Shown in pieces: positions 31,199 to 40,836 of a DNA stretch of 64,000 nucleotides (position 1 is its first letter; every line of letters begins with the position of its first letter). The translations under genes and the position numbers were made by a program. The notes under the pieces are model-generated. The model did not search any database. It was not told where the DNA came from and saw only the letters and a program-made list of their open reading frames with translations. Location of the stretch: assembly GCA_023205875.1 (NCBI GenBank), contig CP060766.1, positions 541,068 through 605,067 of the forward strand. The letters are read 5' to 3'. This DNA comes from Chloropicon primus (taxonomy: Eukaryota; Chlorophyta; Chloropicophyceae; Chloropicales; Chloropicaceae).

Positions 31199-33094
31199 AT
31201 GAAGGAGAGCAACGCCAACGCCAACGCCAACGACGTGAGGAGGATGAAGAAGAAGGTGACCAAGGACCAGCAGAGTAGGAAGCTGGGCACGATGTGCTTG
31301 GCCCTCCTGTGCCTGACCTTGGCCCTGGTGGTCGTGACCCGGGGGAGGGGCGGCACTTCGCCGTCCTCCCCCTCCCCCTCCCCCTCCTCGTTCCGCGAGG
31401 ACATCATGGCGGAGTTCTCCTCCTCCTCGGTCTCGGCCTCGGTTCTGGACCAGCAACAACAACAACAACGCTTCCGAACCCGCCGCTCTCTCATCAAGAG
31501 CCCCTCCTCCTCCTTCTCCTCCTCTTCTGCGAGGAAGGGAAGGATCCGCCGGGCTCGGGAGAGGAAGATGGAGGACTACAAGCGTTACAGGCGGGACCAG
31601 TGCGACCTGGGGCGTCGATGGATGACCTTGGACCTCGAAAGGGAGAACGTGAGCGCCAAGTACTTTTACGAGGACAGCATGTTCTTCCCGGAGGTGTACC
31701 AGAAGCGCGCCATCGGGGTGCAGACATGCGAGGTGGAGACCTCCGAGGACGGCTCGGAGGGCTGGCTCATCCACAGGATCGGACCCATGGTGGGCACGGG
31801 GGGTTACGACAGGCACGACGTCCACGTCACCCCGCTGCCTCACCCGAAGAAGGCCAAGTTCATCACGGGCAAGGTCGCCGCCCCCGTGTACGAGGACGGG
31901 GAGATCGCCGGCTACCCGCCGCTCCACACGCACCACATCATGGTCGGCTTCGATGGGGTCTACCACGCCCTGGAGTCCCACGGGGACGCGATCTGCTCCC
32001 AGGACTTTGGAGCGGAGAGCTGCTACCTCATCAGTTACCCGGAAGGCATGGGGCTCCCGCTCGCGAACGAGACGTACGCGCGGGACTCCATGAGGCTCAC
32101 GTTTGTGATCAACGACGTCAGGCGCAACGACGAGACGAACACGCCCAACCCCCTGCTGTTCTACACCGAGGTGGCCCTCAAGTGGAGCGCCAGGGACCCC
32201 GAGGTCTCCCCCATCAGCGCTGCCGCCTTGCACATGCAGGGGAACGAGCACAGTTACGCGGCGAACGTCGTGACGAGGAGGCCGAGCCTGAGGTGGAACA
32301 CCGGCAAGTGGCCCGCGGACGGCAGGATGATCATCTCCCCCGAGGACCAGCTTCCTTGGTTCCACGCGCACAGGAGCTACTTCGACTCTATGTGGGCCTT
32401 CGCGGCGAGCCCGGAGGAGCTCGGCCTGCGCCCCGAGGAGCTCCTCACCCGGGTGGACGACAACAATCAGACCAAGAACGGCCCGCTGGGAGAGTTCGAC
32501 TACGTGTGGTCGCAGAAGAACTGGACCAAGGGGGACGCGATCAGGGCCCTGGAGGACAAGGTCGGGGGGAGCGACAAGGGGTTCCAGTCCCTGAGGTGCT
32601 GGCTCAGGACGAGCGACGAGGAGAGGGTCTTGGAGTTCGTCGACGGGACGGCGAAAGAGCCCCGGGAGGCCAAGGACCAGGACTGGAAGGCGAGCTGGTA
32701 CGACAGGTCGGGCGAGGTGCACTGCGACCCTTGGTCCTTCAAGGCCGGGGACAACTACACCGTGGTCGCCCTGAACGGGATCGACCAGGAGAAGTACAAC
32801 TGGACGCACGACCAGTCGGACTTTTTCACCATGATGCAGCACGGCATCTTCTTCACCGCGTACGAGACGACTGGACCGGAGCTCGGTCCGACGGTCGAGA
32901 TGTTCGGAGACTTTGACTCCAGCCTCGCGAGCGACGTCAAGGTCAAGATGTCGTACGTTCCTGATTCCCTCAAGGGCGACGCTGAGCGTTACTTTAGGGA
33001 GGAGAACGCGGAGGAGTTCCGGCGAGCGATCAACGAGGACTTTGACGGCAAGATCGGCGGGCACGTCAATATCATAAGACAAGCGACGCCGTGA
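31199..33094 (+). CDS. Type II membrane glycoprotein with PPLHTHH motif, unknown
   Basis: 631 residues from ATG 31199. A basic cytosolic head (KKKVTKDQQSRK) precedes a signal anchor at about 30-47 (GTMCLALLCLTLALVVV), a Ser-rich stalk, and a large lumenal/extracellular domain with several N-glycosylation sites (NVS, NET, NQT, NWT, NYT). Conserved-looking features: GYPPLHTHHIMVGFDG (His cluster about 245-248), ESHGD, QGNEHSYAANVV, LPWFHAHRSYFD and CDPWSFKAGDNYTV. The paired His clusters suggest a metal site, which is inference. No family was recognised. It sits between repeat-protein genes of secretory type. Confidence 0.75.
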   Translation: MKESNANANANDVRRMKKKVTKDQQSRKLGTMCLALLCLTLALVVVTRGRGGTSPSSPSPSPSSFREDIMAEFSSSSVSASVLDQQQQQQRFRTRRSLIKSPSSSFSSSSARKGRIRRARERKMEDYKRYRRDQCDLGRRWMTLDLERENVSAKYFYEDSMFFPEVYQKRAIGVQTCEVETSEDGSEGWLIHRIGPMVGTGGYDRHDVHVTPLPHPKKAKFITGKVAAPVYEDGEIAGYPPLHTHHIMVGFDGVYHALESHGDAICSQDFGAESCYLISYPEGMGLPLANETYARDSMRLTFVINDVRRNDETNTPNPLLFYTEVALKWSARDPEVSPISAAALHMQGNEHSYAANVVTRRPSLRWNTGKWPADGRMIISPEDQLPWFHAHRSYFDSMWAFAASPEELGLRPEELLTRVDDNNQTKNGPLGEFDYVWSQKNWTKGDAIRALEDKVGGSDKGFQSLRCWLRTSDEERVLEFVDGTAKEPREAKDQDWKASWYDRSGEVHCDPWSFKAGDNYTVVALNGIDQEKYNWTHDQSDFFTMMQHGIFFTAYETTGPELGPTVEMFGDFDSSLASDVKVKMSYVPDSLKGDAERYFREENAEEFRRAINEDFDGKIGGHVNIIRQATP

Positions 33095-33247
33095 AGGGGA
33101 AGAGCTAACCTAACCTAACCGATCCCAGTTTGTAGTATACCAAGCATGAAAACGTTCAACGTGTTACAGAGGCATTGCTCGCGATGTGTGCTTGAAGGGA
33201 GGGCGTGGGAACAAAAAGGCGACGCAGGCCAGTGGGATGGATGGGAA

Positions 33248-33943
33248 TCACTTTCCAATCGTCCACCCAGGTTGGCAACCGTAAGAATGGCAGACCCACC
33301 CGGGCGCGCACTTGCACCCGCAGGGATGGCCCACCGGATAGGAGCAGAGGACGTCCCTGATGGCGTTCAACTGCCCGGCGTTGTTGGGTCTCGCCCTCGT
33401 CTGCACGTCGGGCCCGCTTCCGACCGGACGGCGGCCACTCGCGCCGTGAGTGATTCTCCCCGGATAGTACCCCGGACCGGGCTGAGGCTCGTGCTTCTTG
33501 TGCTCAGGCTCGTGCTTCTTGTGCTCAGGCTCGTGCTTCTTGTGCTCAGGCTCGTGCTTCTTGTGCTCAGGCTCAGGCTTGTGGTGGTGAGCGGGTGCTG
33601 GCCTGCTGTAGGCGTACTCGACGACTTTGACGGCAGGAGCGTAGGGCTGAACGTAGGGGACGTGAATGACCGGTGGCCCGTACCTCGGGAGAATTTTCTT
33701 GGTCTCCTTCTTGGTCTCCTCCCCCTTGTGGAGCTCCCACTTGCTGTGCTCGGAGTGGTGGTCGTGATGGTCGTGATGGTGGTGGTCGTTCCAGGGCTTG
33801 TACGGCTTGGGCTTGTACCAGTCAGGCGCCGTTCCCTGAAACCCAACCTGGCCAAGGGAAACCGGAGCCAAAAGGGCCAAAAGGAGCGCAACAGCGCAGA
33901 GGGAGACACTCGTTGGATTCATCCTTCTCATGGTCATCCTCAT
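33248..33943 (-). CDS. Secreted His/Glu/Lys repeat protein with Cys-rich tail
   Basis: 231 residues. A short Met/Arg-rich start and hydrophobic signal sequence (SLCAVALLLALLAPVSLG) lead into a His-rich stretch (DHHHHDHHDHHSEHS-like), then four to five EPEHKKH units at about residues 120-152. The C-terminal ~45 residues hold five cysteines (CSYPVGHPCGCKCAPGWVCHSYGC), probably a small disulfide knot. His-rich and charged repeats suggest metal or polyanion binding, inferred only. It resembles its neighbours in being secreted and repetitive. Confidence 0.75.
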   Translation of the reverse strand: MRMTMRRMNPTSVSLCAVALLLALLAPVSLGQVGFQGTAPDWYKPKPYKPWNDHHHHDHHDHHSEHSKWELHKGEETKKETKKILPRYGPPVIHVPYVQPYAPAVKVVEYAYSRPAPAHHHKPEPEHKKHEPEHKKHEPEHKKHEPEHKKHEPQPGPGYYPGRITHGASGRRPVGSGPDVQTRARPNNAGQLNAIRDVLCSYPVGHPCGCKCAPGWVCHSYGCQPGWTIGK

Positions 33944-34093
33944 CCGTTTCTTTTTTGCTCGCCGACTGTGTTTCTTTCGTAACGCTCGCCGCCCAGCGTG
34001 TAAACCCTCGGAAGGTGTGGCAAACGCCTCGAGGGGGAGAATTGGGCGGAGATGAGGATGACGATGACGTTGGAGTGAGCGGTAAGGGCGCGC

Positions 34094-34141
<48 letters not shown>

Positions 34142-34294
34142 TCCCCTTTCCTCTCTGACCGTTCTAGCACTGACAACTCCTTGCCTCTCTTCTAATCTTC
34201 AAGCTTTGTGTCTCATCCATCCTCCTCACCAGAGGGAACGAAGAACGAAGAACGAAGAACGAAAAGCGTTTTTGCGAGCACACACTCTGAGAGG
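33944..34294. other. Short divergent spacer with a long GA microsatellite
   Basis: 350 bp between two divergent secretory-type genes. An uninterrupted GA tract of about 44 bp occupies 34095-34138, and GAACGAA repeats lie at 34236-34262. No gene or motif copy recognised. Confidence 0.5.
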
Positions 34295-34855
34295 ATGTGG
34301 AGGAAAGTAACCGTCACGGCCCTCGTGGTGCTTGTGATTGCACTCATCGCTCAAACCGCCACCGCATTTCACGGCCGCCACAGGCACCCTTCGCCCTACC
34401 GCTACTCTTGGCGTTACAGGTCGCATCCAAGGGTAAAGGTAATGTCAACGCAAGTTGTTGTTGTGTTGTGCTTCCTCTGACCGTTCTCCTCATCAAAGCC
34501 TGACCTTCCAAAGCCCAAGCCGCCACCAGTGGTGCCGAAGCCCAAGCCCAAGCCCAAGCCAGTGGATCCCACGCCAAAGCCACCAGTGGTGGTTCCGAAG
34601 CCCAAGCCAAAGCCAAAGCCAGTGCTGCCCAAGCCAAAGCCAGTGGATCCCACGCCAAAGCCACCAGTGGTGGTTCCGAAGCCCAAGCCCAAGCCAAAGC
34701 CAGTGCTACCCAAGCCAAAGCCAGTGGATCCCACGCCCAAGCCACCGGTGGTGGTTCCGAAGCCACCGTCAAAGCCAAAGCCAGTGCTGCCAAAGCCGGA
34801 ACTTCCAAAGCCAAAGGAAAGCGAGGAGGGAAAGGAAAGCGGGGAGGGAAAGTAA
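34295..34855 (+). CDS. Secreted Pro-Lys repeat protein (PKPKPKPV units)
   Basis: Exon 1 34295..34438 and exon 2 34499..34855 give 166 residues. Exon 1 encodes a signal peptide (VTALVVLVIALIAQTATA) and an Arg/His/Tyr stretch; exon 2 encodes repeats such as VDPTPKPPVVVPKPKPKPKP and LPKPKP. The acceptor must be AAG at 34496-34498, because no other AG lies between the in-frame stop at 34478 and the repeat. Two donors six bases apart (after 34432 or 34438) both keep frame, so two isoforms differing by Val-Lys are possible. Probably a wall or matrix protein. Confidence 0.7.
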
Positions 34856-35208
34856 AGCGAGGAAGGCTCTGTTAATGACCCCTGGGAATTGCAAAGCACA
34901 GTTCTTTTTCTGTTCTTCTCCTGCCTGCCACCACCACCACCCTTCTTCGAAGTTCGAACGACGACATCGCTCGTCGCTCCCGCAACCCTCCCCTCTCCAC
35001 GCACAGGAATGTATTGGTCTCGAACTAGACAAATGCCGCCTCTCCCGCACACCTCCTCTCCCTCCCTCCCTCCCTTCTCCCTTCATCACCCTCCACCACC
35101 ATCAGCAGCAGCAGCAGCAGCAGCAGCCAGAGATCGCTCTCGCTCTCGCTCTCGTCGCCGTGGTGGCTCTCGTCGGTCGATCGCGATCGATATCAATAGC
35201 GGACAAGT
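34856..35208. other. Spacer upstream of mL46
   Basis: 353 bp. Contains CAGCAG repeats near 35103-35128, CT-rich tracts and GATCGCGATCGAT near 35181. No gene and no good motif copy seen. Confidence 0.4.
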
Positions 35209-36023
35209 ATGAGGTGCAGGAGCGGCGCGGCGCGGGTCTTGACATGGCGTATCCTGGACCGTCTCCAAGCAAAGAAGGTTGACCCCTTGGCTCTTCTCCA
35301 CCAACAGACGGAAGGCTTGGCCGGCACCCATGGTGGGATCCTTTTCACACGCATGCCCCTTTGCCTTCCGCCCAAACCCAAATGGGAGAGCGAGTACCTC
35401 GAATGGCAGGAGGAGTGGCACAAGCGGAGCGGCAGGCACAGGCAGTGGCCCGAGTGGCTCGAGCAGGGTGACTTGGGTGGAAGTGAACAGAGGCAAGGCA
35501 GTGGTGGTGAGGGGGGTGGGCAGGGGGTGGAGCAAGGGGGAGGGGAGGGGAAGCAAGCCGCACCCTTGGAGCAGGAAGCGGATAGGGTGAATGACAGGAG
35601 GACTGTGCAGAGGCGGATTGATTCTCACCTTTACCTTCTGTTGAAGAGCAAGGAGACGGAGAGATGGTTCTTTCCTCATGTGCCCCATGCGGCCAGGGAG
35701 ACTTTGAGGCAGACGTGTGAGCGTGCCCTGGAGACTTTTGTGGACCACGGCAAGGTGGAGACCTTCTTCATTGGGAACGGGCCGTGCGGGATGCTTCCCG
35801 TGGAGGACGAGGGCAACGGGAACGTCTTCCTCATACCAGTGGAGTTGATCAAGGGCTCGCCGAGGTTGAACAAGAAGGTGGCGGACTCGGTGAGCGACTT
35901 TGCGTGGGTGGCCAAGGACGAGATGCCAGAGTACTTTGAGAGCCAGGAGACGAGGGACTACCTGGACAAGCTTCTGCAGGACAAGTCGGACTACTACGGA
36001 TCGGGAACATCTCAGGCGCACTG

Positions 36024-36024
<1 letters not shown>
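35209..36024 (+). CDS. MRPL46: Mitochondrial large-subunit ribosomal protein mL46 (Nudix-fold)
   Basis: 271 residues from ATG 35209. The first ~20 residues are basic and hydroxylated (RCRSGAARVLTWRIL), as in a mitochondrial presequence. A Gly/Gln-rich insert at about 85-115 is low-complexity. The C-terminal half matches mL46: RWFFPHVPHAARETLRQTCERALE, FIGNGPCGMLP, VFLIPVELIKG and FAWVAKDEMPEYF. mL46 has a degenerate Nudix fold and serves structurally in the mitoribosome. Confidence comes from the GxxLRxTxERxLE and GNxPCG blocks. Confidence 0.85.
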
Positions 36025-36085
<61 letters not shown>

Positions 36086-36277
36086 CGCGTGCGGGCGTTC
36101 GGGCGGCGTCGAGAACTTGTGGAGAACTAGAAGACTCACTCGCTTTGATGAAAATGGCTGGTCGGAGAAACAAATGTCCTATTGTTACACACGAGTACTA
36201 CCAGCCTGCCAATGGCTTTTCTTTTTTTAATCGAAAAGTAGAGGAAGAAGAAGAGACTCCTCCTCCCAAAACCGAAC
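36025..36277. repeat. CA and GA microsatellites between convergent genes
   Basis: An AC tract of about 28 bp starts at 36025, followed directly by an AG tract to about 36082. The rest is the AT-richer 3' flank of the proteasome gene. Confidence 0.8.
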
Positions 36278-37045
36278 CTAACCCTCCATGTCAGAGTCGT
36301 CGTCCTCCTCCTGCTCGATCTCCTTCTTGGCCGCCGCCTCGCACTCCTTGGCGAGGTCCGCGGGCACGCGCACGAACTCCCTCCCCGTCTCCTCGGAGAT
36401 CCACGCCAGTTCGATCTCAAACTTCTTGTTGCTCGAGTCATCCCTCTGCTTGATCAGACACTTGCAGACCGCCTTGAGCGCCTCCTTGCACGTCATCTGA
36501 TCAAGCTTCATCCTCTCCAGCTCGGTCTTGATGCCCTGACGCCCCTTGCCCACGGCTATGCCATAGTACCTGTAGCTCACGCCGTTGGTCTCACTGAGGT
36601 ACACGTGAGGCCCGTCGTCGTCGAAGGACGCCGTCAGCGCTGCACTTCCCAATGGCCTGAGGTGCCAGTAGAGAGAGAACACGTGACAAAAGTTCGCCAA
36701 ACGATCGGTCAAAACTTTCGTCGGGATAGTCTCTCCATAAAAACGCTTGTAGTTCTCCGCCTCCTGCTGGGCTCTCGACACGATCTGCCTCCCATCAGGA
36801 AGCTTCCCAGGTACCGCCATGCCACAGTGCCTGGACACGGTGAAGATCCTACGGTTCGAGTTGGGTAACATCATCTTCGTCTCTTCAGGCTTCTCCACAG
36901 CGAGGATGGCTCCATCTTTGCAGCACACGCCGACGCAAGGCACGCCGTTATCCGTCGCTTTTCCTGCGTACTCGGTCTGAAACACTCGCCCCTCCGGACT
37001 AAACGTCGTCACCGACAGATCGTATCCGCTACCCACGCCACTCAT
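36278..37045 (-). CDS. PSMA3: 20S proteasome alpha-7 subunit (PSMA3 type)
   Basis: 255 residues, the normal length. The N-terminus SGVGSGYDLSVTTFSPEGRVFQTEYA is the alpha-subunit gate/signature. Further matches to PSMA3: RHCGMAVPGKLPDGRQI, LYWHLRPLG, NGVSYRYYGIAVGKGRQ-KTELE, and an acidic C-tail (KEIEQEEDDDSDMEG) typical of alpha-7. It forms part of the outer ring of the 20S core in nucleus and cytosol. EYAGKATDNG replaces the usual EYAMKAVEN. The start at 37045 gives the canonical MSxxGxGYDL; the open frame upstream is repetitive DNA. Confidence 0.95.
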   Translation of the reverse strand: MSGVGSGYDLSVTTFSPEGRVFQTEYAGKATDNGVPCVGVCCKDGAILAVEKPEETKMMLPNSNRRIFTVSRHCGMAVPGKLPDGRQIVSRAQQEAENYKRFYGETIPTKVLTDRLANFCHVFSLYWHLRPLGSAALTASFDDDGPHVYLSETNGVSYRYYGIAVGKGRQGIKTELERMKLDQMTCKEALKAVCKCLIKQRDDSSNKKFEIELAWISEETGREFVRVPADLAKECEAAAKKEIEQEEDDDSDMEG

Positions 37046-37836
37046 CACGCCACCGCAAGAACAAGGTGATGGAACCTTCCGCTGTTGTTGCCGTCGTCGT
37101 CGGTGCCGCTCCTCCTCGTCGTCCTCGTCGTCGTCGTCCTCGTCGTCGTCGTCGTCCTCGTCGTGAGGCGCGCGCTTCGATCGATCACCTCCTCGCCTCT
37201 GCCTTTTTTCGCGAGGATCAAAATCGAAACCAAACCCTACGAGGCACCGAGGATGGAGGAGGATGAATCGATGGATGATGATGGTGATGTTGGTGATGAG
37301 GGGCAAGGGCAATGGGAGGCGGGGTAAATCGATGCAGCGTCTCTTCCTCTTCCTCTTCCTTTCTTTCTCTCTTTCCAAGGATGGATGCCTCACACTTGCC
37401 AGGGGGGGCAGGGAGAAGAAGAATGGTGATGGGATGATGAATCGATGGATGATGTTGATGGTGAGGGGCAAGGGCAATGGGAGGCGGGGTCAATCGATGC
37501 AGCGTCTCTTCCTCTTCCTTTCTCTCTTTCCAAGGATGGATGCCTCACACTTGCCAGGGGGGGCAGGGAGAAGAAGAATGGTGATGGGATGATGAATCGA
37601 TGGATGATGTTGATGGTGAGGGGCAAGGGCAATGGGAGGCGGGGTAAATCGATGCAGCGTCTCTTCCTCTTCCTTTCTCTCTTTCCAAGGATGGATGCCT
37701 CACACTTGCCGGGGGGGCAGGGAGAAGAAGAATGGTGATGGGATGATGAATCGATGGATGGAGGCAAAAAAATCACCAGACAAAGCAGCAGTTTAGCGCA
37801 TGATTCTACTACTACTACTACTACTCGATGATGCTA
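37046..37836. repeat. ~155-174-bp minisatellite (three units plus part) between two minus-strand genes
   Basis: GATGAATCGATGGATGATG recurs at 37262, 37436, 37591 and 37745, so units are 174, 155 and 154 bp. Each unit holds ATGCAGCGTCTCTTCCTCTT, CTTTCCAAGGATGGATGCC and CACACTTGCC. Embedded CGTCTCTTCC...CTTTCCAAGG is reminiscent of the promoter motif. A CGTC-rich run lies at 37090-37165 and a CTA run at 37806-37825. Open frames through the array are not genes. Confidence 0.8.
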
Positions 37837-39096
37837 CTACTTTGCATCATCGTGGTCCAAGATGTGCTGAGGCAAGCCTGACAACAGATTCTGGCTGACA
37901 AGGAGGCTCTGGAGATCCCTGAGGGAGTTCACGTAGGTCACGCGCTTGAACAAGACCGGGTCGATGCGCAGCTGGAAGGCCAAGATCCAGGTCCGGAGCA
38001 GCGGGGTGGGGTGGACGACGTAGATGTTCTTAATCCTGCTCCTGCAGAACGACTCGCCTCCCAGGGCAACGTGAAGGCTTTTGAAGAACCCCACCTTTGG
38101 CTTCTTCTCCAGTTGGGCGTTGGAATGAAAGTATAGAATGGAAATCGGCTTTCCGGCGGTCTCCTTGTCAAACACCATCGCCTTGAGGATGTGCAAGAGC
38201 ATGTCCTCTCTGGGAATCATCCTTTTGCTGTAGTGGGCGCCGATGCCGACGAGGATCGGGTCCCCGGCGTTGTCGTTGGCCTCGCTCCTGTAGACAACCT
38301 TCATGTCCTTGACGTAATCGACGTCTCTCTCCTGCGCTCTCATCTGCGGGCACGGTGGAAAAGGAAGGAACGAGGGAAAGAAAGAGTCAGGGACGGGGGA
38401 CAGGGGACGGGCGGACGGACTCTCTCCCTCTGTACCAGCGAGTGAGAGTGCGATCCGTATATCTATCTATATCTATACCTGGCACTGGATCCTCCAGTCC
38501 TGCTTGTTCTCGTCGCTGTACAGGTCCATGGTCCTCCCCGCTCTCCGGTCCGCCTTCTTGCTGGCCTCCTCCGCCGTTCTCGCGTCAGGGGACACCCCGG
38601 TGGCGCTGTACCTGTCCTTGTGGAAGCTCAGGTCCTCCTCCCCGCTGCCGAAGAGCCTCTGCAACCCCCGGAGAAGCCCGTGGAATGTCGCGGGGGACGA
38701 GGAACCCGCGTACGCCGAGTAAGACCCCGGGGACGACGCCGAGGTCGACGGCTTCGGGTTCGGGCTCCTCGATTTCGGGGGCTTGTAGTACTTTGTCGGG
38801 TTGGAGGCCCTGAGGGCCCAGTCCTTGCCCCCACCCGCGGAAGCCAGCGACCCGGGGGACTCCATGATCCGTATTTTTCTCCTGTTCGCCCTCTTCTCGG
38901 CCTTGGCCCTCGCCGACTCGTCGAGGTCATCCTCCTCCCCCTCCTCCACCCTCACCAGGGACGCCTCCCCCTCGACTCGAATGACGTCAGGAGGCCTCGA
39001 CGCCGCGGTCGGGTCCTTCTCCTCCTCCTTGCCGCCTCCGCCCTCGCCGTCCTCGAAGGGGTCCCGTCCAGCGAAGGGGTCGTACCTCTGCGACAT
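37837..39096 (-). CDS. Divergent CRAL-TRIO (Sec14-like) domain protein
   Basis: Exons 39096..38479 and 38343..37837 join in phase 0 (donor GTATAG, acceptor CAG) to 374 residues. The N-terminal ~200 residues are charged, disordered-looking (RYDPFAGRDPFEDGEGGG; SRSPNPKPSTSASSPGSYSA). The second exon is a CRAL-TRIO_2 domain: GDPILVGIGAHY, SILYFHSNAQ, IKNIYVVHPTPLLRTWILAFQL, FKRVTYVNSLRDLQSLL and LPQHILDHD. Such domains occur in RhoGAP- and GDAP/BNIP-related proteins and may bind lipids or small GTPases. No RhoGAP domain follows. A motif copy at 39195-39240 lies about 100 bp upstream. Confidence 0.8.
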
Positions 39097-40836
39097 CAGG
39101 CCCCGCTTGTCCTTCCTTCCAACAACTTGCCTCGAAAGCCGGGGAGCAAAACCCTTCTCGCTCCTCGCTCCTCGGTCCGTGCGCGGCCAACCCCCTCGAG
39201 TGAGGTATCGTTCGAAAGCCCGCGAGAAGACGCTTCCCGATGTGTCCACGCCCTTGCGAGCTCAAGCCTCCCGCACTCGCGCTCGCGCTCGCCGTCGTCC
39301 GCGGTCCCCTCTGGTCCGCCGCGTAACGCACGAGGGTATGAAGGCGTGTAAAAACCGGAACACTCAAAAAACGAAAGCGAGGAGCGAGAAGCTTTGGAGC
39401 GATGGCGATGATGGTCTCGACGGTCAACCGAAGAGCCAAGAGCCATGGATGCTTTCTTCCTCTTCCTCTTGTTCGTTGTTCCCTCCCTCCGTTCCCTCCC
39501 TTCGAGCATGATGCAGCGAGGTTGTGTCGGTTGTGTAGTATGGGAAACACTATAGAAGGGGTTTAGGTCGAGTGTGAAGAGAAGAGAAGACATCGACATC
39601 GACCATGGTTCTCGTCTTATCTGTCTTCCTGCGACTGCTACTGGGGAGGACCGAGGACGGACTTTGTGCAACTCCCGTGCTACGACGGTAGGACAACTCA
39701 CTCCCTCCTTCCCCAAAAGAGAGGAGAGAGAGAGAGAGAGGAAGGAAAGGAAAGGAAAGGGAAAGAAGAGAGAACAGGTCCTTCTCTTCCTCTTCCTCTT
39801 CCTCTTCGTCTTCGTCTTCGTCTTCGTCTTGGTTCTTCACCACCTCGTTGGTAAAGGCGGCCCTCTCTGACCTAAAAGGAAAAAGACAGTATTCGTTCCA
39901 AGACCAAAGGTTCGTGGAGGAACATTTCTGCAAGACTTCAAATTCAAACTCTACTCTCAACAGTAAACGCTCATTCATTACCACATTTCAATTACGGTAA
40001 AGTTGGATTTCACTTATTTTGTGTTCGTTCTCTCGTAGAATCATGTTCGCGACGTCTTTACGAACCACGCAATTAGAATATTCAAGTGGAAGAGAGGCCA
40101 AGTGGACGGAAACCATCGTCGCTGGCGACGCGAGGAGGGAGCAGCTTTGTGTGTGTCTCTCGAGCAAGAGACTCTTGGCCCACTCAAGTCGTTATCTTGG
40201 ACCGTAGCGTTCCACCCAAAGTCGACTCGACTAGCCAAACCGACTGCTTGCCCTTTGTGCTGCACATAAACGAGCGCCCAACCCCGCGAGGTGCTTGGCT
40301 TTGTCCTGCAAGAGCAAGAGCAAGAGCAGAGGTGCCTTTTGTGCAGACCATTGGTTGGGAAGGGACCGAGGCAAGGAGGTTTGCTTGGGTTCAACTCGTT
40401 TGACTCTTCTCTTGGGTTGGGTTGGTACGACGGTGGGCTGTGGAGCGTGACCCTGGCCTCACTCTTTCGAGGTGAAGCGGAGGAAAGGAGGAGAGCTTGA
40501 CGCGCTCGAGGGGCTGCTGGAGGAAGAAGACGAAGACCTTCTGAGCGGGCGGACCAAAGTGAAACAAGTGAGAGAGACGACAGAGAGACAGAGAGGCACG
40601 AGAGAGAGAGAAAGAGAGAGAGAGAAAGAGAGAGAGAGGGGCACGACAGAGAGACAGGAGCAAGGTGCTTGTTGTTGTTGGAGAATGAAGGTGCAGAGCC
40701 AAGTGCTTTGTTAAGGACAGACCAAGAACAGACACACACGAAAACGAAACAGAAGTCTCTTTGCTTTGGGGTGCAGCTTCACGATAATTTCTATGACTAG
40801 TGAGAAGAATTTGAAGCGTACTGCTGCAACAGTTTG
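39097..40836. other. 1.7-kb divergent intergenic region
   Basis: The longest stretch without a supported gene before the subtelomere. At 39195-39240 is a strong minus-strand motif copy (GCGTCTT, eight bases, CTTTCGAACGATACC) for the CRAL-TRIO gene. A weaker plus-strand likeness is at 40444-40476 (CTCTTTCGAGG). TCTTCG/GAAGA repeats at 39783-39835 and GA repeats at 40590-40650 account for most open frames. AT-rich sequence lies near 39935-40080. A non-coding RNA cannot be excluded by eye. Confidence 0.5.

Noticed and set aside
33104-33121. CTAACCTAACCTAACC as an interstitial telomere
   Set aside because: Three CCTAA units do not match the TTTTAGG telomere of this chromosome and are too short.
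39550-39984. 144-codon acidic open frame
   Set aside because: It is a TCTTCG/GAAGA microsatellite translated as poly-Glu/Asp and has no conserved sequence.
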